DNA from: Heterotrichella gracilis
Taxonomy: Eukaryota; Sar; Xanthophyceae; Tribonematales; Xanthonemataceae
Direction: 5' to 3'
Assembly: GCA_032358255.1 (NCBI GenBank)
Contig: JAULBX010022186.1
Span: 62,001-126,000 of the forward strand
Length of the DNA stretch: 64,000 bases
The notes beneath the pieces are model-generated. The model did not search any database and had not been told where the DNA came from. It saw only the letters and a list, made by a program, of their open reading frames with translations. Each line of letters begins with the position of its first letter. Within the stretch, counting starts at the first letter, position 1. Shown piece after piece: positions 44,101 through 53,322 of the stretch. Position numbers and translations under genes: made by a program.

Positions 44101-44377
44101 AGAGTTTGGCATCTATGTTCCAAATGCTTTTACACCAAATGGTGACGGTATTAATGACGAGTTCTTAATGTCGGGCTACAATATTACAGATGTAACCATG
44201 GAGATCTTTGATCGTTGGGGCGAAAAACTTTTCACTTCAAAAGAATTAACCAGTGGTTGGAAGGGAACTTACAAAGGTCAACCGTGCGAGCAAGCGGTTT
44301 ATGTTTACAAAATAACTTACAAAGGCTTAGATGGCAAAAAAGTAAACAAAACAGGCCATGTAACCATAAACAGATAA
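41198..44377 (+). CDS. Giant T9SS type B (gliding-motility CTD) surface protein A
   Basis: This is a surface or secreted protein of 1059 aa. The signal peptide is MKKSFILLVISIFINCSAFC. The N-terminal 200 residues look like a beta-propeller-type head (GGPYDLVVDAAGNFYVLKLN). Then come about eight repeated Ig/PKD-like modules of about 80 residues with the recurring phrase (W-P-TGL-TT-ANPTTVY). The last 90 residues are a type B sorting domain: VPNAFTPNGDGINDEFLM, MEIFDRWGEKLFTSKE, GHVTINR. It probably acts in adhesion or gliding. Confidence 0.9.
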   Translation: MKKSFILLVISIFINCSAFCQPPSCPNNSIYIHNGSSISQQAVNPPGAPASVVVTGLPAGASGLACGPAFAFPAPNPTWWTTSGGTYWYMNNGGTWSNTGHTAGGVNIGGGGGFLFNIVGGSGQIWRYNGTGNAVLILTIATFGGGGPYDLVVDAAGNFYVLKLNGPQNLTVYNSNGVQLCSYNLANAPISSAGGGFAIVNNHVYYSSSSSQAGNIIPGNSTITFTPQALASGGDWANCELPVPTSSIIAPQGGTLTCSLPSLQLVAMINPNGAVGMASVAPASTLNVCTYTWSGPGIIAGQFTPTITVNQPGVYSYTTCTGSCPSYSINNSYTVVGQPSVLNPTITAPTCMSGNGVLTVMPNNTTTNTILWAGPGITSGQGTPTININTAGLYSVTITANSSPCAGTATVNVLASPTLAILYSSPTVCAQNLNNSPNTITLTPSGATNYTLLTSSNYSTPTPNGPTMVLTPLPPYSANAAVASSTLIGSNGVCSATINSNFSILPNPTITVAPTATSICQGGNFTFNANGAAGYAWSPATGLNTTAGPAVIANPTVTTVYAVMGSSLGCNSATQNATLTVLPIPTVTITPGTPTICAGSNINLTANSNATGFSWAPSIGLSNTTNANVNASPSSTQNYTVVVSLNSCTNSAAVQVSVIVVPNLQTTITEPIICAGNTSNLNVNGANGYVWTPSTGLSSPTGAFVVASPAVTTDYTVTGFNGVCTASASILLQVVQRPNLSISSPEYQICYGSSTPIYASGAQNYTWSPSTGLSNTNSSAVVATPSANVHYTVVGYNQTGTVVCPQQMSYSVIVVPISVPVVSPSVAICEGEKTTITASGGNTVIWTPTVGLNSGTGGGVVASPPISTMYTVNVSTDGFCGAKSTVFVKVNPNPKVTAGRDTIINLDQPMFLSAIGTGTMTWTDGEAIMCNVCPNSQVYPQRNSCYTIETINDFGCKAKDEMCIEVTKEFGIYVPNAFTPNGDGINDEFLMSGYNITDVTMEIFDRWGEKLFTSKELTSGWKGTYKGQPCEQAVYVYKITYKGLDGKKVNKTGHVTINR

Positions 44378-44407
44378 GAATTTTATAGCGTTTTGTGTTT
44401 GTCTAAA

Positions 44408-44433
44408 AGGTGTGGGTTTGTGTACCTGCACCT
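44408..44433 (+). terminator. Terminator hairpin
   Basis: AGGTGTGGGT and ACCTGCACCT form a stem followed by TTTTTCTTTT. It lies 31 bp after the stop of the first giant gene. It closely resembles the terminator of the second copy (47748-47773), confirming duplication including the 3' flank. Confidence 0.75.
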
Positions 44434-44605
44434 TTTTCTTTTGATAAATTCTCTAGAACCTGCATGAGTAAGCAGTTATAAACAATCTTTTTAACATAAC
44501 TCTTTACTCATGCAAACCCATTGTTTAATAACTATAAATTGTATTTTAAATTTTTGTGAAAAAAACATGTGAAATATGCTTTAAATTTGTTTAAAATCGA
44601 TTTAA

Positions 44606-47600
44606 ATGAAATTTTCAACCAAAATAGCCTTTGCACTCATCCTGTCAGTATTTGCTTTTAAAGGTACTTCTCAAAATTGTCCAAATTTAGGCCCTGATCA
44701 GTTTTTACCATGCGGTATTCAATCTACTGTATTAACCGCAAACATGACGGCTTGTAACGCTACAACTATCACTCCAAATCAAACCAATACCTACAGCGTA
44801 ACTAATATTCCTTTTGCACCCTATGCAAATACTGGTACAGGAGTTAGTTTAACTGATGACTCTCAAACGGGCGTATTACCTATAGGTTTTACTTTCTGTT
44901 TTTTCGGTAATACTTATACCCAATTTTATATTGGTTCAAATGGTTGGATCGCTTTCACCGCAGGTCAACCGGTTACTTTTGCTTCCTCAGCTATTCCAAG
45001 TGCAGGTGGCGGTATCCCGAAAAATTGTATCATGGGCCCATGGCAAGATTGGCATCCAGGTCTTGGTGGTACTATCAAATATCAAACTCAAGGTACAGCG
45101 CCTTGTAGAAGGTTAGTAGTTAGCTGGACAAACGTTCCAATGTATTCTTGTACGAACTTAAACGGAACGTTTCAAATTGTAATTTACGAAGGAACAAACC
45201 TTATAGAAAACCATATCACTAACAAACCTAACTGCCCGGCATGGTCTGGTGGAACTGCGGTTCAGGGTATTCATAATATAACTGGTACAATTGGAATTAC
45301 AGTTCCCGGAAGGAACTCAACGCAATGGGTTACAACGAACAACTCTTATCGTTGGTCGCCTTCTGGTGCACAAGTTATTCCTACTTTAACATGGTTTGCT
45401 GTTGGTAACCCGGTTCCATTAGGAACAGGACCAACATTAACCGTTACTCCTCCCGTTGGTGGTCAGCAATATACTTGCCATAATGTTTACCCAGCTTGTT
45501 ATGCAGGCTTTGATGGTTGTATACCAAGTTTTGGTAACTCGCCTGATACTGTTTTAGTTGTTCCTGGTTTAGCGGGTATTAATCCAACGATCACTGCGCC
45601 AACATGTATTAATGGACCGACGCCAATTTCGGTAGCACCAAACTCTGCAACAAATATTGTTCAATGGACAGGCCCAGGTATTGTTGGATCAAGCACAACA
45701 CCAACTATTACAGTTAATGCAACAGGTATGTATTCTGTAGTAATTAGTAACGCTGTAAATACATGTACCGGTTCGGCAAGTGTTCTGGTTTCGCAAACAC
45801 CAACTTTGGTTATTGCTTCTACTTCAAATACCATGTGTTCTTTTGGTTCAAACGGGTCGTTAAACACGGTTAGTTTAACCGCAAGTGGTGCAACAACTTA
45901 CACCTGGACGGGTATTTCGGGTATGGCAAATACGGCCGGTTCGGTAAATAATCCGGCTATCTCATTTGTTGCAAATCCCGGATTTGCAACCGGCTCGGTT
46001 TCACTTGTTGGTGTTAATGGTCCATGTTCAAATACGGTATCATATAACATTGCCATTATTCCAAATCCAACTATTACTGTTACAAGTGCCAGCGTTTGTC
46101 AGGGACTGGGTAATCAATTAGTAGCAAATGGCGCAACAAATTATAACTGGTCACCTTCAGCAGGCCTTTCCGCAACTAGCGGCGCTACAGTTACAGCAAA
46201 TCCAAATGCTACAAGCGTTTATAATATTATAGGAAGCAGCTTAGGTTGCAACAGTACAACAGAAAATGCAACATTAACTGTTGTGCCAAATCCAACCATT
46301 ACAGTTACGCCCTTAACAAATACAATATGTGTTGGTGGTAATATAAATTTAACTGCCAATGGAGCTTCAACATATAACTGGGCTCCAAATACAGGTCTAA
46401 ATACTACTTCGGGTGCGGTTGTTAATGCGAGCCCGAATACAACAACAAATTATACAGTAATCGGTTCCGCTGCTTCTTGTACAGGATCTGCTGTTTATCA
46501 GGTTTCGGTAATTGTAGTTCCCAATTTGATCACAAGCATTTCGGAGCCAATCGTTTGTTCGGGAAATCCATCTAACTTAAATGCAAATGGCGCCAGCAAT
46601 TATGTTTGGTCACCAACTACAGGATTAAGTTCTCCTACTGGTGCTTTTGTTATTGCATCTCCTGCTGTAACTACTAATTATACAGTAGCAGGTTTTAACG
46701 GTATATGTACTGCTACCGCAAGTATTTTGGTTCAGGTTGTTCAACGTCCAAATTTATCTATTAGTTCACCAGAATATCAAATATGTTATGGTAATTCAAC
46801 ACCTATCTATGCATCAGGCGCACAAAATTACACATGGTCACCAAGTATTGGTTTATCAAATACCACAAGTTCAGTAGTTGTTGCAACACCAAGCGCTAAC
46901 GTACATTACACCGTTGTTGGATTTAACCAACTTGGTAATGTGGTTTGTCCGCAACAAATGAGTTATTCTGTGATCGTTGTGCCAATTGCTGTTCCCCTAG
47001 TTTCGCCTAGTGTTACAATATGCGAAGGTGTAAAAACAACTTTAACGGCAAGTGGTGGTAACACAGTATTATGGACTCCTACAGTTGGGTTAAGTAGTAG
47101 TGTTGGCGGCGGAGTAGTTGCCAGTCCGTCTGTTTCAACAATGTACACGGTAGATGTTTCAACTGATGGATTCTGCGGAGCTAAATCAACTATATTTGTA
47201 AAGGTAAATCCTAACCCAAATGTAACTGCCGGTAGAGATACAATAATAAATTTAGATCAACCGATGTTCTTAAGCGCTATTGGCACTGGTACAATGACGT
47301 GGACAGACGGCGAAGCTATTATGTGTAGTGTTTGTCCTAATAGTCAGGTTTTTCCGCAACGTAACAGTTGTTATACAATTGAAACTGTAAATGAATTTGG
47401 TTGTAAAGCGAAAGACGAAATGTGTATTGAAGTAACAAAAGAATTTGGCATCTGGGTTCCAAATGCATTTACGCCAAACGATGATGGTATAAATGATGAG
47501 TTCTTAATGTCAGGTTTCAACATTTCAAACGTAACTATGGAGATCTTTGATCGTTGGGGCGAAAAACTTTTTACCTCGAAAGAACTTACAACTGGCTGGA

Positions 47601-47716
47601 AAGGAACATTTAAGGGGCAGCCATGTGAACAAGCAGTTTATGTATACAAAATAAGTTATACAGGTTTAGATGGCAAAAAAATTAATAAAACAGGCCATGT
47701 AACTTTAAACAGATAA
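44606..47716 (+). CDS. Giant T9SS type B (gliding-motility CTD) surface protein B
   Basis: This is a paralogue of the preceding gene, 1036 aa. The signal peptide (MKFSTKIAFALILSVFAFKG) and the N-terminal 320 residues are different: a head with LPIGFTFCFFGNTYTQFYIG and GSNGWIAFTAGQPVTF, as in nidogen-like/cell-surface beta domains. The middle Ig-like repeats and the last 400 residues are almost the same as in protein A, with the sorting domain VPNAFTPNDDGINDEFLM and GHVTLNR. It has swapped its head while keeping its secretion and stalk parts. Confidence 0.9.
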   Translation: MKFSTKIAFALILSVFAFKGTSQNCPNLGPDQFLPCGIQSTVLTANMTACNATTITPNQTNTYSVTNIPFAPYANTGTGVSLTDDSQTGVLPIGFTFCFFGNTYTQFYIGSNGWIAFTAGQPVTFASSAIPSAGGGIPKNCIMGPWQDWHPGLGGTIKYQTQGTAPCRRLVVSWTNVPMYSCTNLNGTFQIVIYEGTNLIENHITNKPNCPAWSGGTAVQGIHNITGTIGITVPGRNSTQWVTTNNSYRWSPSGAQVIPTLTWFAVGNPVPLGTGPTLTVTPPVGGQQYTCHNVYPACYAGFDGCIPSFGNSPDTVLVVPGLAGINPTITAPTCINGPTPISVAPNSATNIVQWTGPGIVGSSTTPTITVNATGMYSVVISNAVNTCTGSASVLVSQTPTLVIASTSNTMCSFGSNGSLNTVSLTASGATTYTWTGISGMANTAGSVNNPAISFVANPGFATGSVSLVGVNGPCSNTVSYNIAIIPNPTITVTSASVCQGLGNQLVANGATNYNWSPSAGLSATSGATVTANPNATSVYNIIGSSLGCNSTTENATLTVVPNPTITVTPLTNTICVGGNINLTANGASTYNWAPNTGLNTTSGAVVNASPNTTTNYTVIGSAASCTGSAVYQVSVIVVPNLITSISEPIVCSGNPSNLNANGASNYVWSPTTGLSSPTGAFVIASPAVTTNYTVAGFNGICTATASILVQVVQRPNLSISSPEYQICYGNSTPIYASGAQNYTWSPSIGLSNTTSSVVVATPSANVHYTVVGFNQLGNVVCPQQMSYSVIVVPIAVPLVSPSVTICEGVKTTLTASGGNTVLWTPTVGLSSSVGGGVVASPSVSTMYTVDVSTDGFCGAKSTIFVKVNPNPNVTAGRDTIINLDQPMFLSAIGTGTMTWTDGEAIMCSVCPNSQVFPQRNSCYTIETVNEFGCKAKDEMCIEVTKEFGIWVPNAFTPNDDGINDEFLMSGFNISNVTMEIFDRWGEKLFTSKELTTGWKGTFKGQPCEQAVYVYKISYTGLDGKKINKTGHVTLNR

Positions 47717-47747
47717 AAAATTTCTAGCGTTCTGTGTGTTTAATAAG

Positions 47748-47773
47748 AGGTGTGGGGTTGTGTTCCCACACCT
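47748..47773 (+). terminator. Rho-independent terminator
   Basis: AGGTGTGGG and CCCACACCT form a perfect 9-bp stem followed by TTTTTCTTTT. It ends the second giant gene. Confidence 0.85.
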
Positions 47774-47860
47774 TTTTCTTTTGGTGCAATCAAAAATTGG
47801 CTGTTAAAAACATTCTTTTTCTATTATTTCCGGCTTTTTTATTAAGGCTAAATTAGGAGG

Positions 47861-50794
47861 ATGAATAAGCTCTCCATATTTTTACTTTCTTTCATAGTTT
47901 TTGCCGCATTTTCTTTCCAGGATCCGCCTCACAAAATAAAAACAGAACCGGACTTTTTAAAGTCACAAAATAAATGGGTCGATTCCGTTTTTAACTCTTT
48001 AAGTCCAAACCAACGCATAGCGCAACTATTTATGGTTGCTGCATACAGTAATAAAGATCTTAAACACGCAAAAGAAATAAAAGACCTTGTGGTTAATTAC
48101 AATATTGGTGGTTTGATCTGGATGCAGGGCGGCCCGGTTAGACAAGGTAAACTAGCTAACTATTATCAAAGTGTTGCAAAGACACCATTGCTATATAGTA
48201 TCGATGGTGAATGGGGTTTAGCTATGCGGTTAGACAGTACTATTCGCTATCCAAAACAAATGACGCTGGGCGCCATACAAAACGATTCGTTAATTTATTT
48301 AATGGGAAAACAAATTGCGAAGGAATGCAAGCGCATTGGTATTCACGTAAATTTTGCGCCTGTTGCCGATGTAAATAATAATCCATTGAATCCTGTTATT
48401 GGTATGCGCAGTTTTGGTGAAAATAAATATAAAGTGGCACAAAAGGCGTACATGTACATGCAGGGTATGCAGGACGAAAAAGTAATGGCTAACGGAAAAC
48501 ATTTTCCTGGTCATGGTGATACGGACAGCGACTCACATAAAACCTTGCCATATATTTCACATTCAAAAGAGCGTTTGGATTCGTTAGAACTTTATCCGTT
48601 TCAATATTTGTTCGACAGAGGTTTGGCAAGTATTATGGTGGCGCATTTAAATATCCCAAGTTTAGATACTACAAAAAATTTAGCATCAACGTTATCACCA
48701 AATGTAGTGAATGATCTTTTAAAAAATAAAATGGGCTTTAAAGGTTTGGTTTTTACAGATGCATTAAATATGAAAGGCGTTTCAAAGTTCTATGGTCCGG
48801 GAGCTGTTGATGTAAAGGCACTTTTAGCAGGTAACGATGTGTTATTATTTAGCGAAGATGTTCCAAAAGCAATTGAAGAAATAAATAAAGCCATTACCGA
48901 AGGAAAAATAAGTCGTAGTGATGTTGAGGAACATTGCAAGAAAATATTGATGGCAAAATACTGGTGCGGCTTAAATGTAAAGCCTGAAATTGTTACACGT
49001 AATTTATATAAAGAATTAAATACTAAAGCAGGTGAGGAACTTAATTATAAACTGGCAGAAGCATCTATAACTTTATTAAAGAATGAAAATGATTTTTTGC
49101 CAATAAAAAAATCTGACAGTTTAAAAATTGTTGAGGTATCTTTTGGTGTTGAAGAAGAAAATTCGCTTTATACTACGATAAAAAATTATGCTTATGTGGA
49201 GCATATCGGACTATCGCACGATGCAAAGCTCCCCGCAATTAATACTGTATTCGAAAAAATAAAAAGAGCAGATGTAGTTATTCTTCAATTGAACAAGGCT
49301 ACGTTAAAAGCAGAGAATAATTATGGAGTAGGCAACCAAACGCTGAGGTTAATGGATTCTATCGCTGCTTTAAAGCCAAGTGTATTGGTGCTGCTTACTA
49401 ATCCATACATTTTAAATAAAATTACCTCTGTTTCTAATTACAAGGCTGTTATTTTGGGTTATGAGTATATGCCAACCATATTAAAAGCAACCGCCAACGC
49501 TATTTTAGGATTTGGGAAGGTAAACGGTAAATTGCCGGTAAGCACAAACATGTTTAAAGCCGAAACGGGTTTAAATTTAGAACCTTCTTTTTTTCCGAAA
49601 CAAAAATCGATAAAGGAAAATTTCAAAAAAAAAAAGTTTGGCGCGATAGATAGTTTGGCATTGTATGGGATAGAGGAGAAGGCTTATCCCGGTTGCCAGA
49701 TAGTTGCATTTAAAGATGGCGAGTTGATCTACCAAAAGTCATTTGGAAATTTTACCTATGATCCCGATTCAAAACCGGTAGACGATGGTACTATTTACGA
49801 CCTTGCAAGTGTTACTAAAGTTTCCGCTTCTGCGCTAGCGCTTATGAAATTAAAAACCGAAGACCTTATTGATTATAAAAAAACTTTAGGCTTTTATTTA
49901 CCCGAATTAAAAGGAACGAATAAAGACAGTCTAATCATTGAAGATGTGTTAACGCATCAGGCGGGCTTGCAGGCCTGGATTCCTTTTTATTTAAAGACAC
50001 TTAAAAAGAATGATGAATATAAACCCGGGTTCTACAATAAAAAAGCAACCGATAAATATCCAACCCGCGTGGCTAAGAATTTATATGTTGTAAAAGGATT
50101 TAACGATTCTATTTATAAACGCATTATCAATTCTAAATTAGAAACACCGGGTAAATATTTGTACAGTGATCTGGGTTATTATTTTATTCAGAAGATAATT
50201 GAACAACAATCTAAAAAGAGGTTAGACGAATATGTTAGTGATATTTATTTTAAACTGGGACTTCAACTTACTTACCAGCCCTTAAAAAAGTATTCAATTA
50301 CGCAAATAGCACCAACCGAGAATGACTCAAAATTCAGAAAACAAATAGTGCAAGGTTTTGTACACGACCCCGGAGCGGCTTTATTAGGAGGTGTTGCAGG
50401 TCATGCAGGATTGTTTGGAAACGCCTTAGATGTTGCCAAATTAATGCAGCTCTATTTAAACAAAGGACAATTAAATGGCATAAGAGTTATTGATACTGCT
50501 GTTGTAAGGGATTTTACGTCTTGTCATTTCTGTCCAAATAACAGGCGTGGCCTTTGCTTTGAAAAACCCGAACCTGATGATAAAAAAGATAGTCCTGTTA
50601 CAGGTGAATGCAGTCCCGAAAGTTTTGGTCATAGTGGTTTTACAGGTACATTTGTTTGGGCTGACCCTAAGAATGGTTTGGTATATGTGTTTTTAAGTAA
50701 CAGAGTTTATCCAGATGTTGATCCAAATAAATTAGCGAAGTTGGGAATAAGAGGTAAGATACATAAGGCATTTTACGATGCATTAAAAAACTAA
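47861..50794 (+). CDS. GH3 beta-N-acetylglucosaminidase fused to a beta-lactamase-like serine hydrolase
   Basis: This is an exported two-enzyme protein of 977 aa. Signal peptide (MNKLSIFLLSFIVFAAFS). GH3 domain (about 40-370) with KHFPGHGDTDSDSH (213-226) and the region FTDALNMKGV with the nucleophile Asp, as in NagZ. C-terminal GH3 subdomain (about 390-570). Then a class C beta-lactamase/PBP-like domain (about 590-977) with SVTK (SxxK motif), YSDLGYYFIQ (YxN region) and HSGFTGT. GH3-beta-lactamase fusion is known in Bacteroidota and implies peptidoglycan recycling. A strong AGGAGG precedes the start. A cysteine cluster (SCHFCPNNRRGLC) is unusual. Confidence 0.92.
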   Translation: MNKLSIFLLSFIVFAAFSFQDPPHKIKTEPDFLKSQNKWVDSVFNSLSPNQRIAQLFMVAAYSNKDLKHAKEIKDLVVNYNIGGLIWMQGGPVRQGKLANYYQSVAKTPLLYSIDGEWGLAMRLDSTIRYPKQMTLGAIQNDSLIYLMGKQIAKECKRIGIHVNFAPVADVNNNPLNPVIGMRSFGENKYKVAQKAYMYMQGMQDEKVMANGKHFPGHGDTDSDSHKTLPYISHSKERLDSLELYPFQYLFDRGLASIMVAHLNIPSLDTTKNLASTLSPNVVNDLLKNKMGFKGLVFTDALNMKGVSKFYGPGAVDVKALLAGNDVLLFSEDVPKAIEEINKAITEGKISRSDVEEHCKKILMAKYWCGLNVKPEIVTRNLYKELNTKAGEELNYKLAEASITLLKNENDFLPIKKSDSLKIVEVSFGVEEENSLYTTIKNYAYVEHIGLSHDAKLPAINTVFEKIKRADVVILQLNKATLKAENNYGVGNQTLRLMDSIAALKPSVLVLLTNPYILNKITSVSNYKAVILGYEYMPTILKATANAILGFGKVNGKLPVSTNMFKAETGLNLEPSFFPKQKSIKENFKKKKFGAIDSLALYGIEEKAYPGCQIVAFKDGELIYQKSFGNFTYDPDSKPVDDGTIYDLASVTKVSASALALMKLKTEDLIDYKKTLGFYLPELKGTNKDSLIIEDVLTHQAGLQAWIPFYLKTLKKNDEYKPGFYNKKATDKYPTRVAKNLYVVKGFNDSIYKRIINSKLETPGKYLYSDLGYYFIQKIIEQQSKKRLDEYVSDIYFKLGLQLTYQPLKKYSITQIAPTENDSKFRKQIVQGFVHDPGAALLGGVAGHAGLFGNALDVAKLMQLYLNKGQLNGIRVIDTAVVRDFTSCHFCPNNRRGLCFEKPEPDDKKDSPVTGECSPESFGHSGFTGTFVWADPKNGLVYVFLSNRVYPDVDPNKLAKLGIRGKIHKAFYDALKN

Positions 50795-50806
50795 ACAAAT
50801 TGTAAT

Positions 50807-52030
50807 TTGAAACTCCTCATCTTAACACAATATTTTCCACCGGAAGTTGGCGCTCCTCAAAACAGGTTATTTGAGCTGGCGGTGCGCTTGCACAAACTAG
50901 GAGTTGATATAACGGTTTTGACTGCCATGCCCAATTATCCGCAAATGGAAATATATAAGGACTATATTGGGAAAGATTATGTTTACGAAGAGGTGGAAGG
51001 TTTAAAAGTTCACCGCTCTTCTATTTACGTTTCAAAAAGTAAAGCCATAGTAGATCGTTTACGGAATTATTTTTCGTTTGTCATATCAAGCGCTAAAGCA
51101 GGGAATAACAAACTTGGTAATTTTGATTTTTTGTTGTGTGAATCGCCGCCTTTATTTTTAGGATATAGTGCCATGCGTTTAGCGAAACAAAAAAAAGCCA
51201 AACTTATTTTTAACGTAAGTGATCTTTGGCCGGAGAGTGCCGAAAAATTAAATGTGGTAAATAATAAAATGCTTTTAAAACTGGCCTATAATTTAGAAGC
51301 AAAATTATATAAACGTTCAGTCTTAGTTACTGGTCAAACACAAGGCATTTGCGCGAGTATAAATTCCCGTTTTCCTTCTGTAAAAACCTATTGGTTGCCA
51401 AATGGAGTAGATCTTAATTATTACGACCCATCTAAAGTAAAAGAAAGTGATTGGCGTGAAAAGAATAATTTCTCTAAAGAGGATGTTATTTTGTTGTATG
51501 CGGGAATTATAGGTTTAGCACAGGGCTTAGAGATCATTTTAACCGCTGCAAAGAATTTAAAAGATAATACGGATTTAAAATTTGTGTTTATTGGCAGCGG
51601 GCCTGAAAAAGAAAAGCTGTTAAAAATAAAGGCAGAACAAAAGTTAGATAATGTATTTTTTTTAGATGCGATCTCTAAAAAAGAAATGCCGGCAGTTTTA
51701 AAAACTGTTAACGCTGCTATTATCCCTTTGCGTAAACTGGAATTATTTCTTGGTGCCATTCCTTCAAAAATATTTGAGAATCTGGCCATGGAAGTGCCCG
51801 TTTTATTAGGCGTTGATGGTGAGGCTCGCAAATTATTTATTGACAAGGGCAACGCTGGTATTTATTTTGAACCTGAAAATGCAGAAAAACTTACAAAAGC
51901 TATTTTGACTCTGATAGCTGATAAAGATCTAGCTCTTCAAATGGGAAAAAATGGTCGTCGTTTTGTAAACGAGTTCTTTAACCGGGAAAATATAGCGCAG
52001 CAGTTTTATGAGCGTTTAAAAGAGCTGTAA
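50807..52030 (+). CDS. Glycosyltransferase family 4 (WcaI-like)
   Basis: This is a GT-B glycosyltransferase for surface-polysaccharide synthesis, 407 aa. It starts at TTG (50807), 13 nt after the GH3 gene. N-terminal domain: LILTQYFPPEVGAPQNRLFE, typical of the WcaI/GT4 group; C-terminal domain: LLYAGIIGLAQGLEIIL, FIGSGPEKEKLLK, and the donor site around IPSKIFENLAMEVPVLLG. The sugar is unknown. It is followed by an O-antigen ligase gene, in line with capsule or LPS assembly. Confidence 0.92.
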   Translation: MKLLILTQYFPPEVGAPQNRLFELAVRLHKLGVDITVLTAMPNYPQMEIYKDYIGKDYVYEEVEGLKVHRSSIYVSKSKAIVDRLRNYFSFVISSAKAGNNKLGNFDFLLCESPPLFLGYSAMRLAKQKKAKLIFNVSDLWPESAEKLNVVNNKMLLKLAYNLEAKLYKRSVLVTGQTQGICASINSRFPSVKTYWLPNGVDLNYYDPSKVKESDWREKNNFSKEDVILLYAGIIGLAQGLEIILTAAKNLKDNTDLKFVFIGSGPEKEKLLKIKAEQKLDNVFFLDAISKKEMPAVLKTVNAAIIPLRKLELFLGAIPSKIFENLAMEVPVLLGVDGEARKLFIDKGNAGIYFEPENAEKLTKAILTLIADKDLALQMGKNGRRFVNEFFNRENIAQQFYERLKEL

Positions 52031-52104
52031 TGCTTTTAATTGTTGGTAATTTTTTTAGATACCTTCTGTTTGAATTTATATCTTAGGCTTGCAAAAATTT
52101 ATTA

Positions 52105-53322
52105 ATGGATCTAACCCTTAAACAACGACTTTTTTATTTTTTCCCGACGCTGTTTTGCTTTTGTCTGCCCTTCGGTTCGTTGCTGCTTTCCGGTTTAATT
52201 GTTTTATGGACAATAGTTTCGTTATTGAATATTGATAAAGAACAATTTAAAAAAGGATTACGCAATCAACATTTTTGGTGGTTACTTAGTTTTTTTATTT
52301 GTACGGCAATCAGTGCTCTGTTCTCAACCAATAAGACCGAAGCGGGTTTCAGTATTGAAATTAAATTGTGTTTTATCTTGTTTCCTTATTTGTTTTTTTG
52401 TTTTAAATGGCCGATACAGATCATTAAACGTTGTGTGGTATCATTTGTTTCAGGTTGTTTTTTTGCTTGCCTTGTATTAATTGTTAGAGCTGGTTATTAT
52501 GCGGCAACGGGTCACCCTGAATACTTTTTTTATACGCAATTCTCGTTTTTCATTCATGCATCTTATTTTGCCATGTATCTTGTGTTGGCTATTGCTCTTG
52601 TTGTTTTACTATATCCTACCTGGTTTAAAACGCAAACAAACATTACCTATACCTTTTACCTTTTCGTGCTTACGTTTGTAGTGACAATATTTTTATGTTC
52701 GTCAAAATTAGGCCTAATAAGTTTCTTTATTTCAGCGCCCTTGATCTTGCTTTATAAATACCGTAGTTTTTTAAATGTAAAAAAAGTAAGTTTTTTAGTT
52801 TTGGGAATTCTTGTACTTGGTTTTTTTGCTTTTAAATTGTTTCCAGAGGCATTCAGTCGTTTATCTTCTTTAACTACCATTTCTTCTGGTACATTGGATA
52901 AAACATCTTCTGAAAGTACCACTGTTAGAATTTTGATCTGGGAGCAATGCCTTCGTATCATGAAAGATAATTTTTGGTTTGGCACAGGAGTGGGCGATGC
53001 TAACGATGCGCTCTACAATGCTTATGATGCAAACGGTTTAACCGGTGCTTTTTCTCATAAGTTTAATGCGCATAACCAATATTTTCAAACCTTTATTGGT
53101 TTGGGGGTTATTGGTTGTTTAATTCTCTTCGTGATTACTTTTGGTTATTTAATAAAAGGCATTCTTAAAAAACATTTTTTGTTATTCTTATTTTCTTTAT
53201 TGATCGTACTTAATTTTGCAGTTGAAAGTATGTTGCAGGCGTCTGCCGGCGTTTTATTCTTTGTATTCTTTTTTTGTTTTTTTAATTTGGTAAGCGAGGA
53301 GGAGCTGTTGCGTGAAGAGTAA
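52105..53322 (+). CDS. O-antigen ligase/Wzy-type membrane protein
   Basis: This is an integral membrane protein of 405 aa with about twelve helices (for example FLFLFSLLIVLNFAVESML near the end). The periplasmic loop carries the Wzy_C-type motif KFNAHNQYFQTFIGLGVIG with the conserved His. Such proteins ligate undecaprenyl-linked polysaccharide to lipid A or polymerise it in the periplasm. It overlaps the M23 peptidase start by 11 nt. Confidence 0.85.
   Translation: MDLTLKQRLFYFFPTLFCFCLPFGSLLLSGLIVLWTIVSLLNIDKEQFKKGLRNQHFWWLLSFFICTAISALFSTNKTEAGFSIEIKLCFILFPYLFFCFKWPIQIIKRCVVSFVSGCFFACLVLIVRAGYYAATGHPEYFFYTQFSFFIHASYFAMYLVLAIALVVLLYPTWFKTQTNITYTFYLFVLTFVVTIFLCSSKLGLISFFISAPLILLYKYRSFLNVKKVSFLVLGILVLGFFAFKLFPEAFSRLSSLTTISSGTLDKTSSESTTVRILIWEQCLRIMKDNFWFGTGVGDANDALYNAYDANGLTGAFSHKFNAHNQYFQTFIGLGVIGCLILFVITFGYLIKGILKKHFLLFLFSLLIVLNFAVESMLQASAGVLFFVFFFCFFNLVSEEELLREE

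Noticed and set aside
42700-47200. Tandem repeats inside the giant genes as mobile repeats
   Set aside because: They are coding Ig-like modules in frame with the proteins; duplication is explained by gene paralogy.
51421-51852. 143-codon minus-strand ORF
   Set aside because: Antisense shadow of the glycosyltransferase gene; composition is that of a complementary frame.
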